Origin: Bacteroidota bacterium
Lineage (GTDB): Bacteria; Bacteroidota; Ignavibacteria; Palsa-1295
Assembly: GCA_021324735.1 (NCBI GenBank)
Contig: JAJPIO010000019.1
Coordinates: 1-60,574, forward strand
Direction: 5' to 3'
DNA: 60,574 nt
The position numbers were made by a program, and so were the translations under genes. Below are positions 17,902 to 27,244 of this stretch, one piece after another. The notes under the pieces were generated by a model. That model did not search any database. It had not been told where the DNA came from and worked only from the letters and a program-made list of their open reading frames with translations. Numbering within the stretch: position 1 is the stretch's first letter; each line of letters opens with the position of its first letter.

Positions 17902-19254
17902 TTAACCGTAGATACCGCGGAGCCGGAGCACCCGAGCCACTTTATCGATGGCAAGAACGTACGCCGCAAGACGGAGTGATATCTTATGCTTCAACGATGT
18001 GTCGTAGACCCGGTCAAAGGCCGCATTCATTGTTGTTGCAAGACGCTCGTTCACAACGTCGAGCGTCCAGTGATAACCGCCACGGTTCTGTACCCACTCG
18101 AAGTAGCTAACGGTCACGCCACCCGCATTTGCGAGAATATCCGGAACGACAAGTACTCCTTTCGATTCGAGTATCGGATCGGCACCCGCCGTCGTCGGGC
18201 CATTCGCGCCCTCGACGATGAGCTTGGCTTGAATGTTATGAGCGTTACGCTTCGTAATGCGGTCTTCGCGGGCCGCAGGTACGAGCACATCACAGTTAAG
18301 CGTAAGAAGCTCTTCGTTCGTGATCTTTTCGCCGCCTGGAAATCCTTCGAGAAGGAAGTTATGCGTCTCCGACCACTTGATCGCCGCCGCGATATCGATA
18401 CCGTTCGGATTGTGATAAGCACCGCTAATATCCGAAATACCGATGATCTTCGCGCCTTGCTCGTGCAGTAGCTCGGCAGAGATCGAGCCTACATTGCCAA
18501 AACCTTCCACTGCAACAGTGGCATTCTTCGGCTTGAGACCGATCTTATCCATTCCTCGTAGTGCAGAATGCATTACACCACGACCGGTTGCTTCACGGCG
18601 CCCAAGGCTTCCACCGAGTACCAGCGGCTTGCCTGTTACTACGCCCGGCTCGGTCCGATGCGTGTGCATCGAATAGGTATCGAGGATCCACGCCATGATC
18701 TGCTCGTTCGTATTGACGTCCGGTGCAGGAATGTCACGGTTCGGTCCGAACACATCGAGCATGTTTGCTGTAAAGCGCCGCGTGATCTTTTCGATCTGCT
18801 GCATCGTGAGCTTGCGCGGGTCGCAACGGACACCGCCCTTTGCTCCACCAAAAGGAATATCTACAACAGCGCACTTCCAGGTCATCCACGCTGCGAGCGC
18901 TTTGACCTCATCTAAATTCACATCGGGAGCGTAGCGAATGCCGCCTTTGCTTGGTCCCAGGATATCATTATGAATAACGCGATATCCATCAAAGACCTGA
19001 ATCGAACCATCGTCCATTTGAATGGGGATGGAGACGATAACGGATTTGACCGGAGTCTTTAAGTATTGGTAAATGCCTGGTTCGAGTTGAAGGATTTCGG
19101 CCGCGCGGTCGAAACGCTGCATCATCGATTCGAGGGGATTGTCTTTGTCCACGATGGGGGCCGGTTCTTTATAGATCGACGGAGAGATCGTGGTACCGCC
19201 GTCACCATTTTTGATGCCGGGGCGGGAGGTTACAAGATCATTAGTAGTTGCCAT
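17902..19254 (-). CDS. gdhA: Glutamate dehydrogenase (Glu/Leu/Phe/Val dehydrogenase family), 450 aa
   Basis: Catalytic lysine segment PFGGAKGGV (about residues 134-142, Lys139), substrate lysine region GPSKGGIRY (100-108), Asp in DIPAPDVNT, and the NAD-binding Rossmann glycines VEGFGNVGS. The protein interconverts glutamate with 2-oxoglutarate and ammonia in the cytosol. The approximately 35-residue N-terminal extension before ESMMQRFDRAAE is longer than in most homologues of 410-430 aa and may be disordered; a later start is possible but none is marked by an obvious signal. It stands alone between a 322-bp gap and the AATCC repeat. Confidence 0.95.
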   Translation of the reverse strand: MATTNDLVTSRPGIKNGDGGTTISPSIYKEPAPIVDKDNPLESMMQRFDRAAEILQLEPGIYQYLKTPVKSVIVSIPIQMDDGSIQVFDGYRVIHNDILGPSKGGIRYAPDVNLDEVKALAAWMTWKCAVVDIPFGGAKGGVRCDPRKLTMQQIEKITRRFTANMLDVFGPNRDIPAPDVNTNEQIMAWILDTYSMHTHRTEPGVVTGKPLVLGGSLGRREATGRGVMHSALRGMDKIGLKPKNATVAVEGFGNVGSISAELLHEQGAKIIGISDISGAYHNPNGIDIAAAIKWSETHNFLLEGFPGGEKITNEELLTLNCDVLVPAAREDRITKRNAHNIQAKLIVEGANGPTTAGADPILESKGVLVVPDILANAGGVTVSYFEWVQNRGGYHWTLDVVNERLATTMNAAFDRVYDTSLKHKISLRLAAYVLAIDKVARVLRLRGIYG

Positions 19255-19576
19255 TCTTCTTAGTAATTCAGTTCATTTGTCCTACCTCCGGCCAAAAGAC
19301 GGAGGAAAAAGAGCAAGGCACGGGTGAGCAAGGAGCACCAATGGTACTTCCGTAAGCCACGAGGTCGTCTCTTTCTCTTCCCGGGAGGGAGAGGCTCCTA
19401 TAACAATAGCCTTTTTACTTTCTTTCCAGCAAAATTTCGACAAAAACCCGTGCTTTTCCGTAAACACGACGGCCCCCCAATGTGCTACTTATATCGCTTT
19501 CGTTTTAATTAAGAGGAAGGCTAAAACGGGATTCTATGGTGCCACCCGTAACGTAAGGGTCACTTACGGGATTTGA
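19255..19576. other. Gene-free stretch upstream of gdhA
   Basis: 322 bp with no credible coding frame. It holds an inverted repeat CCCGTAA / TTACGGG (19546-19571, 12-nt loop) just beyond the hydrolase gene, without a T-run. Otherwise it is presumably the gdhA promoter. Confidence 0.45.
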
Positions 19577-20485
19577 TCAATCTTCTATTCTTTTCTCTTC
19601 TGTCCCCAACATTTTCGAAAGCAAATGTCGCGTGAGCAGAGGGTCTTCATCTAAGAAATGACGAGAGAGTTGACGAGCCTGCCGCACATAGGATGGGTCT
19701 ATATCGACAACAATAAGATCTTCATCAAAAAATTTGGCTCGGCTGATCGTCTCGCCGGAAGGACCTACGACTTCAGAGCCGCCCCAAAAATTCACACCAT
19801 CCTCTACCCCCACACGATTGACAAATGCGATATAACAACCGAGCAATCGTGCATATGCAGCATGGTGCTCGCGGTTGATCGTGTAGATCTCGGGAGTGCT
19901 GGAATGAACCGCATCCTCGCCGCTATCGAGACGCGTTGGGCTAGCAGCGATCGTAATAATAAGCTGTGCCCCGCTCATCGCTTCGATATATGGCAATGAG
20001 GGATGCCACAGATCTTCGCATACAAGAAGCCCGATCGAACCTAATCGCTCGGAGTTGAACACCGCGGCGGCACGACCACTCGTAAAATATCGGCGTTCTT
20101 CAAAAATGCCATAGGTAGGCGGATATACTTTACGGTGTATGTGACGGACGTCGCCATTCTCGAATAGCAATGCAGTATTATAGACGGCCCCTCGATCATC
20201 TGCTTCCACTGCACCCGCTATAATGCTTATCTTTTTGCTTAACGTACGAAGTGGTTTAAGCACCTCTGAATCACGGTTTACGGCACACTCAAAATTAAGA
20301 TCACGAACTGTATACCCAGAAAGAGAAAGCTCAGGAAAAATAACAGCATCCGCCTTTTGTGACAAGGCCCGTTCTGCTATCTCGACATGTCGAGTAACAT
20401 TACGTTCGACGTCACCAAGAATGGATGTAGTTTGAGCGAGCGCGATGCGAGAACGGTAGAGAAGCATATTATTAGCGGTCGTCAC
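19577..20485 (-). CDS. Carbon-nitrogen hydrolase (nitrilase superfamily), 302 aa
   Basis: The catalytic triad is Glu52 (FPELSLSGY), Lys119 (HRKVYPPTYG) and Cys156 (LLVCEDLWHP), in the order and spacing of the nitrilase superfamily. The GVNFWGGSEVVGPSGE segment near the C-terminus is also typical. The enzyme hydrolyses an amide or a non-peptide C-N bond. The branch resembles the predicted amidohydrolases and the glutaminase-like domain of NAD synthetase, but the substrate is not predictable. As listed it starts at a GTG that overlaps the preceding stop (GTGA); an ATG six codons later (20467) gives 296 aa. It is coupled to a T9SS propeller gene, an odd functional pair. Confidence 0.9.
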   Translation of the reverse strand: MTTANNMLLYRSRIALAQTTSILGDVERNVTRHVEIAERALSQKADAVIFPELSLSGYTVRDLNFECAVNRDSEVLKPLRTLSKKISIIAGAVEADDRGAVYNTALLFENGDVRHIHRKVYPPTYGIFEERRYFTSGRAAAVFNSERLGSIGLLVCEDLWHPSLPYIEAMSGAQLIITIAASPTRLDSGEDAVHSSTPEIYTINREHHAAYARLLGCYIAFVNRVGVEDGVNFWGGSEVVGPSGETISRAKFFDEDLIVVDIDPSYVRQARQLSRHFLDEDPLLTRHLLSKMLGTEEKRIED

Positions 20486-21711
20486 GGCGTTTTTGCAAAC
20501 GCTCGAGAAACAGTAATCCCGCCCGACTGCAGCACATAATAATAAACTCCAGCAGATAAGGTGTTTGTCCGATAGACGATATCGTGTGTGCCGGGCGGTG
20601 TTGCTCCGTTAAATATAGTGCTTACCTCGTGTCCGCAAGCATCAAAGACCCGAAGTGTTACCCGGCCTTGCACCGCATTGCTAAATCGAATTGTTGCACT
20701 ATTCCCAACCGGATTTGGAAAGATCTGCTCGAGTATCAGCGAAGAAGGTGCCTCCTCTTTATCCACCGATGATGCCACTGTATTCTTAAACACGCCGCTA
20801 TCCGTTGCAACGTAGACGTAGCCATGCTCGATAGCAAAAGCATGAACGCGCATGCTTGTAAGTCCTATGGAAGCGGGTTGCCAGGACGAACCATTGTCCG
20901 TAGAGATGTTAAGACCTTTTACTGAGCTGAAATCCGAGTAGACTCCCTCATAAATATTTCCGTCCCCAGTGATGGATAAAGAGTAATTCGGATAATTAGA
21001 AACATCCGATGGCGCGATCTGCGCCCAACTCGTACCGGTATCTGTAGAACGGAATATTCCGTTGTAGCCGGCCGCCACTATTTCATCCATAGGACCAAAT
21101 GCAAATACCGGCGACGTTCCAAACGAACCGGATATTTCCTGCCATACTTGACCGATACCATTCGATCGAGCTGTCTTCCCTGCCGTCATCGCAAACAGTT
21201 CTCCTTTAGGGCTTGCGGCAACGTAGATCGGGAAACTGTACCCATCCTGAAATACTGCCTGCTCGTACCAACTATCGCCATCATTCGTTGATAGATATAA
21301 TCCGGTGCTGCCAGTAGCAACGAGAAGCATACCGGAAGGCGCTATTGCAAATCCCATGATCTGCGGGTCCGTGGGATTAAGCGGCGTGATCCTAAGCTGT
21401 TTCCACGTTGCGCCGTCATTATTCGATCGAAAAATCCCCTTACCGCCTCCTACAAATATGTAACCATGTGAAAATCCATAAACAGGACCAAGTGTAAGTG
21501 CATTTTGCGTCTTGTTCCAACTATTACCGTGGTCTGATGAGCGATAGACACCGGCATCTGTCACTGCATAGAGATCTCCGTTGCCATTTATTCCCAGGGA
21601 TGTAACCGTCCCTCCCGGTTTTGATGACAGAGACGCCCATGAACTTTGAGCATGGGCTGTAGTAGCTTTAATCACTACAACGATCGAACAGAGCAAAAGT
21701 AAACGGGTCAT
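20482..21711 (-). CDS. T9SS-exported beta-propeller (YCF48/BNR-like) protein, about 409 aa
   Basis: Signal peptide MTRLLLLCSIVVVIK, ending in AHAQ; the start at 21711 is preferred over an upstream ATG 6 codons earlier. The body has repeated blades with Asp-box motifs (SSDHGNSW, SNNDGATW, STNDGDSW, STDTGTSW, STDNGSSW), as in sialidase/sortilin/photosystem-assembly propellers, but no catalytic sialidase residues that I can place. The C-terminal about 75 residues form a T9SS sorting domain: FPNPVGNSATIRF, VFDACGHEVS, LSAGVYYYVL. Likely a secreted or surface binding protein. The stop overlaps the start of the nitrilase-family gene. Confidence 0.85.
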   Translation of the reverse strand: MTRLLLLCSIVVVIKATTAHAQSSWASLSSKPGGTVTSLGINGNGDLYAVTDAGVYRSSDHGNSWNKTQNALTLGPVYGFSHGYIFVGGGKGIFRSNNDGATWKQLRITPLNPTDPQIMGFAIAPSGMLLVATGSTGLYLSTNDGDSWYEQAVFQDGYSFPIYVAASPKGELFAMTAGKTARSNGIGQVWQEISGSFGTSPVFAFGPMDEIVAAGYNGIFRSTDTGTSWAQIAPSDVSNYPNYSLSITGDGNIYEGVYSDFSSVKGLNISTDNGSSWQPASIGLTSMRVHAFAIEHGYVYVATDSGVFKNTVASSVDKEEAPSSLILEQIFPNPVGNSATIRFSNAVQGRVTLRVFDACGHEVSTIFNGATPPGTHDIVYRTNTLSAGVYYYVLQSGGITVSRAFAKTP

Positions 21712-21827
21712 AACACACCTCCTATTCAATAATAAAGGGTAGCTGCGGACAGGATTAGAAAAAAACAGCAGCTAATCAGAATAAACAGTCAGCACATTAA
21801 GAACACTTTAGGCACTTCAAAGTAACA

Positions 21828-22289
21828 CTATCGGACCACCACTTCATCACTCAATCGCTCTGATCCAGCTTTACGTTTGGGAAGTTTACCCTTAAGATGG
21901 TGTTCCATTTTCTTTAATGCCTCTCGGAGACCACCTTCGTAATCACCTCTCGCAAAGTGCCATTTTAAGGTCGACGCAACATCCTCCCATGTTTCCGGAT
22001 GGACTTTGCTATGGACGCCCTCATCTCCATATACGTAAAACTTTCTCTCGTGATAAAGAACAAGAAGAAGAATACCAAGGCGCTCGCCGTGATGATGCAT
22101 ACCAAGTGTGGCAAACTCCTTTTCCGCCAAGTCTTTCAGGGAAAGATCGGCTTCACCGGCATCACGAAGGTCGCGGATCGATATACGGATTTCGGCGCCG
22201 GTCGATTCTTCGACATCAGCGATGGTGTGGGCTACACGTTCGAGGAGATCGGCAGGGAATGCCTGTTTCGCGTGTTCTGGATGATCCAT
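21828..22289 (-). CDS. TPM-domain protein, 153 aa
   Basis: The TPM (TLP18.3/Psb32/MOLO-1) fold is recognisable from TIADVEESTGAEIRISIRD (about 16-34), LAEKEFATLGMHHHGERLG and ILLLVLYHERKFYVYGDEG, followed by HPETWEDVASTLKWHF and a basic tail. Cytoplasmic or membrane-associated relatives include photosystem II repair factors and putative phosphatases, but the real activity in bacteria is unclear. It has no signal peptide or anchor, unlike typical TPM proteins, which usually carry one. The C-terminus is lysine-rich. It stands between the T9SS propeller gene and the efflux operon and shows no operonic link. Confidence 0.8.
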   Translation of the reverse strand: MDHPEHAKQAFPADLLERVAHTIADVEESTGAEIRISIRDLRDAGEADLSLKDLAEKEFATLGMHHHGERLGILLLVLYHERKFYVYGDEGVHSKVHPETWEDVASTLKWHFARGDYEGGLREALKKMEHHLKGKLPKRKAGSERLSDEVVVR

Positions 22290-22362
22290 AGTGGTCCGTT
22301 AGTGAGATACGTGACCAACGCGAACAAACCGTTCTTTAGTTTATAACACCCTCTAGGGCAAC

Positions 22363-23676
22363 TTACCAAATCGTCGTTCCGACCGCCTTATTGAGGTTAT
22401 ACTGGCTCAACTCGTACGAATACATTAGCTGCGCGCGCTGAAGGTTGGCTTGCTCTACCTGCTGTTGCGCAGTAAGCACATCGAGGTTCGTTGCTGCTCC
22501 ATTCCGGTAACGGACCAATGCAACGTCGTACGCCTGTTGGGCTTGCTCGATCTGGGTCGTCGTCAGTTCAAGCCGTGAACGGTTTGCCTGAACGTCTGCA
22601 AGGGCTTGCTCGATATCGCTGCGAACGCCGCGAATCGCGTCCTGCGTACGAGCTTGTGCCGCACGATAATTCGCCTCAGCCTGGTCCACCTGGCTGGATA
22701 CCCGTCCGCCATCGAAGAGCGGCCAATGGAATGCCACCGTCCCAGCCCAGTTGAGTTTCGGCTGGGTTAGGTCTGGCAAATATCCATCTTTTACTCCGCC
22801 CGTTACATTTGCAGACAGCGTCGGATTGTTGGTAAGACGAGCAGCATCGACCTGGAGCCGCGCTGTATTCTCGGCATCTTTTGCAACCTGTATCTCACTA
22901 CGGTGCAATTCCGCCAGCGACTCAAGAGTATCTTCCTGCTCTGGCAAGGTAACCCCTTGCACCGGTCGCTTAACCGTAATACGCTGCCCCGCCGGATAAC
23001 CAATAACTCTCCGCAATCCGGCCTCTTGCTTAATCCGCGTCGAATTCAGATCGGAGATCTGGCTTTCGATCGTCGAGATTCGAACGCTTATATTAAGTGT
23101 ATCCAAGGCGGTCACAGTCCCTTGCTGCAAGCGTTCTTTGGCGATCTTAAGATTATCCCGAAGCACTTTTAGCTGCGATTCTTCCACACGCAATCCTTCT
23201 TCGGTCGAAAGCAAAGCATAATATGCCTGCACCGTTTGGTATGCTACTGCCGATTGGTACAGTTGTAAATTGTCTTCGGCCGATTTTATTCCGCTTTCTG
23301 CAACGCGCTCGTTCGCTCCTTCTCTGCCGAATGCCGTAATAAGCTGCTGCACATTCAGATTGCCGTTGTAATTATCGTTCGGCATTGTGCTGAAGGACTC
23401 CGTGTGGCCGTTAATAGGAAAGTCGATCGTAATGACCGGATCGATCCGCGTGTAATTGGCATCGGCGTTAAGTTGAGGATAGATATAGGAATCTATTTCC
23501 TTCAAATGGGCTCTCGAGGCATCGACCGCTGCAGCCGCAGCCTGCATCGTGGGCGAAGTAGTAACAGCCATATGAATGGCCTGCGAGAGAGTCAGTGTGT
23601 CGGTGGTTTGAGCATTCACCGCCGGTGCAACGCCTGCACCAAGCACACACAGTAATAATTGGATCGTTTTCTTCAT
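22363..23676 (-). CDS. TolC-family outer membrane efflux protein, 437 aa
   Basis: Two tandem outer-membrane-efflux repeats with a signal peptide (MKKTIQLLLCVLGAGVAPA, then VNAQ). Typical TolC phrases are present: LTLSQAIHMAV near the N-terminus, long helices with LNVQQLITAFGREGANERVAE, FHWPLFDGGR in the second repeat and VALVRYRNGAATNLDVLTAQQ near the end. It forms the outer-membrane channel of the tripartite pump. It lies 13 bp after the MFS gene, which follows the membrane-fusion gene and a TetR regulator; all four are on the minus strand and make one transcription unit. Confidence 0.93.
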   Translation of the reverse strand: MKKTIQLLLCVLGAGVAPAVNAQTTDTLTLSQAIHMAVTTSPTMQAAAAAVDASRAHLKEIDSYIYPQLNADANYTRIDPVITIDFPINGHTESFSTMPNDNYNGNLNVQQLITAFGREGANERVAESGIKSAEDNLQLYQSAVAYQTVQAYYALLSTEEGLRVEESQLKVLRDNLKIAKERLQQGTVTALDTLNISVRISTIESQISDLNSTRIKQEAGLRRVIGYPAGQRITVKRPVQGVTLPEQEDTLESLAELHRSEIQVAKDAENTARLQVDAARLTNNPTLSANVTGGVKDGYLPDLTQPKLNWAGTVAFHWPLFDGGRVSSQVDQAEANYRAAQARTQDAIRGVRSDIEQALADVQANRSRLELTTTQIEQAQQAYDVALVRYRNGAATNLDVLTAQQQVEQANLQRAQLMYSYELSQYNLNKAVGTTIW

Positions 23677-23689
23677 GCTTCAAACGTTG

Positions 23690-25243
23690 TTAGTGAGCGG
23701 CGATAGGCTCGCTCGGAGTCGGTGCATTGCCGCGGCGGATCGTGAGAATAAGCGGCAGACAGACCACGAAAAAGATCGTTACAAAAACAAAGATATCGAG
23801 ATAGCTTCGCAGCATGGTCTGACGCATCACCATACCGTCCAATGCTGCATACGCCTGCTGTTTTGCAATCGCTAATGATGAACCCTTACTGACAAACCCC
23901 TGAACAAGCAGCGAAAGCCGTTGCTGGACTGCGGTCGCATACGGGGTGATATGGGCGATGAGTCCGACGCGATTGGCAGCAACGCGGTGACCGAGGTATG
24001 TATTAACGATCGCAATACCGAATGACCCACCAAGCTGGCGCATCATATTATTCATGGCTACGCCTTGTGGTATATCACGCGGATGCAATCCGGAAACAGC
24101 GAGCGTTGTAATGGGTACGAAGCACATTGGGAGCCCGATGCCACGTATCACCAGCGGTCCAAAGAATGTCCACCAATTCGCATCGAGGCTGATCCGCGAC
24201 AGTAGGTACGTATAAAGGGCGGTGAGCGTAAACCCAGCAAAGATCAACACCTGCGCGGGGACACCTTTCTGCTGTATTTTACCGACCCAGGGTAATACGA
24301 ACATTGTAACTAATGCTCCCGGCAATAGCAGCAGGCCAGTCTGCATCGCATCATATCCCATCAGGCGCTGTGCGAACACTGGAATAATAAATACGGACGA
24401 GAATAACCCAAAGCCTATAATAAACGTAAGGAATGCGCAAAATGCGAGCGTGCGACTTTTCAATACGTGCAATTCAACGACCGGATGTTCCGTCGTAAGC
24501 TCTCTCCATATGAACAGTACCAGAGCGATGATGGAAGTAACAGAAAGAACGACGATCGTCCGCGAATCGAACCAGTCATCGGTTTGTCCACGCTCCAGTA
24601 CATACTGCAACGAAGCAATTCCGACTATAAGCAGAATGATACCCGCCCAATCGATCTTTCCCACCTCGCGTTCGTGCTTTGGCTCCTTGACATAGGTCAT
24701 CGAAAGAATCGCAGCCGTCAGACCGATCGGCAAGTTAACGAAGAAGATCCACGGCCATGAAAAGTTGTCGACGATCCAGCCACCAAGCGTTGGCCCTATG
24801 GTCGGACCTATTACGACGCCAAGGCCAAAGATGGCGGCGGCAAGAGGCCGCTCTTCCACGCTAAAAGTGTCGAATAGAATCGACTGCGACGTCGAGAGTA
24901 ACGCGCCTCCACCCAGGCCTTGTAAGAATCGGAAAATGACAAGTTCGGTAAGGCTATGAGAATTACCGCAGAAAAATGAGGCCGCCGTAAACAGTAGGAT
25001 CGAGAACGTATAATAATTACGCCTGCCAAAAAGGCCGCCTAAAAAGCTAGTCATCGGAATAACGATGACGTTTGCAATGGCGTAGGACGTAATTACCCAT
25101 GCGATATCTTCGATCGTCGCACCTAAGGACGCGCTCATATCCGATAACGCCACATTTACGATAGACGTATCGATGAGCTCGATCACCGCCGCAGAAATGA
25201 CGGTGATAACGATGATCCACTTTCTAAATCCTTGTTCTGCCAT
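23690..25243 (-). CDS. emrB: MFS drug efflux transporter, DHA2/EmrB-QacA family, 14 TM
   Basis: 517 residues with about 14 hydrophobic helices, the family size. Motif C-like GVVIGPTIGPTLGGWIVD is at residues 140-157, and motif A-like FLGGLFGRRNY at 65-75, where the RR is kept. It exports drugs or toxic metabolites using the proton gradient, together with EmrA and a TolC-type channel. Its ATG at 25243 sits one base from a three-unit REP array, and two upstream units each carry an ATG followed by three codons and a stop. Differential expression against emrA is plausible. Confidence 0.93.
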   Translation of the reverse strand: MAEQGFRKWIIVITVISAAVIELIDTSIVNVALSDMSASLGATIEDIAWVITSYAIANVIVIPMTSFLGGLFGRRNYYTFSILLFTAASFFCGNSHSLTELVIFRFLQGLGGGALLSTSQSILFDTFSVEERPLAAAIFGLGVVIGPTIGPTLGGWIVDNFSWPWIFFVNLPIGLTAAILSMTYVKEPKHEREVGKIDWAGIILLIVGIASLQYVLERGQTDDWFDSRTIVVLSVTSIIALVLFIWRELTTEHPVVELHVLKSRTLAFCAFLTFIIGFGLFSSVFIIPVFAQRLMGYDAMQTGLLLLPGALVTMFVLPWVGKIQQKGVPAQVLIFAGFTLTALYTYLLSRISLDANWWTFFGPLVIRGIGLPMCFVPITTLAVSGLHPRDIPQGVAMNNMMRQLGGSFGIAIVNTYLGHRVAANRVGLIAHITPYATAVQQRLSLLVQGFVSKGSSLAIAKQQAYAALDGMVMRQTMLRSYLDIFVFVTIFFVVCLPLILTIRRGNAPTPSEPIAAH

Positions 25244-25244
25244 T

Positions 25245-25337
25245 CGTAGCCGTGACCGTTAGGTCACCTTGTTTGCATTCGTAGGCGTGACCGTTAGGTC
25301 ACCTTGTTTGCATTCGTAGGCGTGACCGTTAGGTCAC
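25245..25337. repeat. REP family I-related array, three 35-bp units, between emrA and emrB
   Basis: Units begin at 25245, 25280 and 25315, each CGTAG(C/G)CGTGACC-GTTA-GGTCAC. The stem differs from the 2.5-kb REPs but keeps the CGTAG head and pairing. Flanks are exact tandem copies (CCTTGTTTGCATT). On the minus strand the units contain ATG CAA ACA AGG TGA, a four-codon reading frame, twice before the emrB start. Confidence 0.85.
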
Positions 25338-25359
25338 GCATAGTCAAGTCCTGTCGAAC

Positions 25360-26460
25360 TTACTTCCCTGTCGTAATCGTCACGTCCACGCTCATACCGG
25401 GTCGAAGCGGGGTGTGTTCATAGTTACCGCGATCGACGAGTATTTTCACCGGTACACGTTGCGTAACCTTGACGAAGTTGCCGGAAGCGTTATCCGGCGG
25501 CAGGAGTGAAAACTTCGCGCCGGTAGCCGGCGAGATCGATTGCACCGTACCATGGAATGTTGCATCCGGGTAAGCATCGGCTGTAAATTCCACTCTCTGA
25601 CCTGGGCGAATATCTTCTAACTGCGTCTCCTTATAGTTAGCAGTGATCCAGATATCATCCTGAGTGATAGCCATGAGTGGCTGACCCGCTTGAATGAACT
25701 CACCGATCTCGACATTCTTCTTGGCAACGGTCCCTTTTACAGGCGAAACAACGGTTGCATACGATGACTGCAATTTTGCGTTCTCGAGATCCGACAAACG
25801 TTGTTTGACTGCAGCTTCAGCACTCGCGACCTGTGTTTCAGCAGCTGCAGCTTGATCGCTGGCCGCTTTGAATTGTGCTGCTGCTGCCTCGGCTGCAGCT
25901 TGCGCAGCATCCAACTGCTCTTTAGTGATCGCATTGCCTTTATAGAGTCCTTGAGCACGAGCAAGGTCTTCCGCCGTTTTTCGGCGATTTACATCTGCTG
26001 TTGCGGCATTCGCACGAGCGGCGGTAGCCCCCGCTTCCGCTGTTCGAACAGCTCCCTGCGCTGCATCCACAGCGGCTTGAGCGCCCTGGACTTTAAGGCG
26101 TAAGTCCTGCGCATCGAGCGTAACGAGGACAGCATTCGAATCGACGTGTTGGTTATCGATCACGTTGACCGCCGTAACATATCCGGCAATTCGCGGCAAG
26201 ATAGGACTGATATCCGCATCGATCTGGGCATCGTCCGTATTCTCATGGACTTTGTTATACTGTATAATATGCCAACCATAGATGGCACCCACAATGAGGA
26301 TAGCACCAAAGATAAAAGGCAACACGCGACGTACCGGCCCCTTTTTCTCAGTCTCCTTTTCCTTTACGACTGCGCCATTCATCTTAGGAGGTGCAGCATG
26401 CGCCTTACCATCCGCCGGAGGTGCTGTCGTTATTTCTCGTTCGATCTTGGTCTCAGCCAT
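25360..26460 (-). CDS. emrA: EmrA/HlyD-family membrane-fusion (periplasmic adaptor) protein, 366 aa
   Basis: One N-terminal membrane anchor (FIFGAILIVGAIYGW, about residues 50-64) follows a cytoplasmic proline-rich tail. Then comes a biotinyl-lipoyl half-motif (YVTAVNVIDNQHVDSNAVLV), a long alanine-rich coiled-coil hairpin (AAAQFKAASDQAAAAETQ), the second half-motif (SPVKGTVAKKNVEIGEFIQA) and beta-barrel segments ending in PGMSVDVTI. The order is that of EmrA. It bridges the MFS pump and the TolC channel. The very alanine- and glutamine-rich hairpin is a little unusual but within family range. It precedes emrB after a 116-bp gap holding a REP array and follows the tetR gene by 23 bp. Confidence 0.93.
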   Translation of the reverse strand: MAETKIEREITTAPPADGKAHAAPPKMNGAVVKEKETEKKGPVRRVLPFIFGAILIVGAIYGWHIIQYNKVHENTDDAQIDADISPILPRIAGYVTAVNVIDNQHVDSNAVLVTLDAQDLRLKVQGAQAAVDAAQGAVRTAEAGATAARANAATADVNRRKTAEDLARAQGLYKGNAITKEQLDAAQAAAEAAAAQFKAASDQAAAAETQVASAEAAVKQRLSDLENAKLQSSYATVVSPVKGTVAKKNVEIGEFIQAGQPLMAITQDDIWITANYKETQLEDIRPGQRVEFTADAYPDATFHGTVQSISPATGAKFSLLPPDNASGNFVKVTQRVPVKILVDRGNYEHTPLRPGMSVDVTITTGK

Positions 26461-26483
26461 TATCTATTCTCTTGACGGTAAAA

Positions 26484-27143
26484 TTATTGTTTATTTGCGA
26501 TCTTTTTCGCTCCTGCATGCTTACGCTCAAACGATTTTTTCTTTCCTTCGCGTAGGATGCCTTCAAACAAAACTTTTACGATTCCCTGAAAGACCTCTTG
26601 CGAGGTGCAGGGTAATTCGCCCAGCACCTGCGGCGTCATAAGTGATTCGACCGCCGCAGTATGCATTCGTATGATTATTTCCTGCGGTATATCCGAACGG
26701 AAATATCCATGAGCGATCCCTTGCTCGAGCAGTTTTTCGAATTTTTTTAATCGAGCCTTTTTATGCTCCTGAATTTCGCGCCAAACTTCGGGCGCATGCA
26801 CACAGAGATCACGGATGAGAATCGGTGTGGCACGCTGATGCTGAGTGGAAAAGATCGCCAGCACAGCTTCGAGCTTTTCAGGAAACGTCAGCCGTTCGTC
26901 GCTCAGAATAGAGTCAATTCGCTTGGATGATTCCTTGAGCTTTGGCAGAATAACAGCACGCAGAATATCTTCCTTTGTTTCGAACTCACGGTACAGCGTT
27001 TTTTTGCTAATGCCAAGCGCTTCCGCGATCTCGCTGGTGGAAACCTTGGAAAATCCATGGTCCAGAAAAAGCTCACGTGCCTGCTCTACAATACGAGCAC
27101 GAAGACCTTCATCTGATGTGGCGACTGGCCGATATTCTGGCAT
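26484..27143 (-). CDS. TetR/AcrR-family transcriptional regulator, 219 aa
   Basis: N-terminal helix-turn-helix: ARELFLDHGFSKVSTSEIAEALGISKKTLYREFETKEDIL (residues about 22-60), the TetR DNA-binding signature. The C-terminal domain is a variable ligand-binding region with AVLAIFSTQHQRATPIL and ends in a lysine-rich tail (REGKKKSFERKHAGAKK). As first gene of the tetR-emrA-emrB-tolC unit, it most likely represses its own pump operon and responds to pump substrates. The operator should lie upstream near 27150-27190; I see no obvious long dyad there. Confidence 0.92.
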   Translation of the reverse strand: MPEYRPVATSDEGLRARIVEQARELFLDHGFSKVSTSEIAEALGISKKTLYREFETKEDILRAVILPKLKESSKRIDSILSDERLTFPEKLEAVLAIFSTQHQRATPILIRDLCVHAPEVWREIQEHKKARLKKFEKLLEQGIAHGYFRSDIPQEIIIRMHTAAVESLMTPQVLGELPCTSQEVFQGIVKVLFEGILREGKKKSFERKHAGAKKIANKQ

Positions 27144-27194
27144 TGAGGGCTATGGAAACCCGAAGTGGTCAAATTGGTTTCCTCGTTAAAACAG

Positions 27195-27219
27195 AAAAAA
27201 TCCCCTTCGTTCGAAGGGG
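27195..27219 (-). terminator. Rho-independent terminator after the 27245-27658 gene
   Basis: On the minus strand CCCCTTCG-AA-CGAAGGGG is followed by ATTTTTTC. The eight-bp GC-rich stem with T-run ends the upstream small membrane protein gene before tetR. Confidence 0.85.
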
Positions 27220-27244
27220 TTGGGAAAAACATGGAATCAGCACG

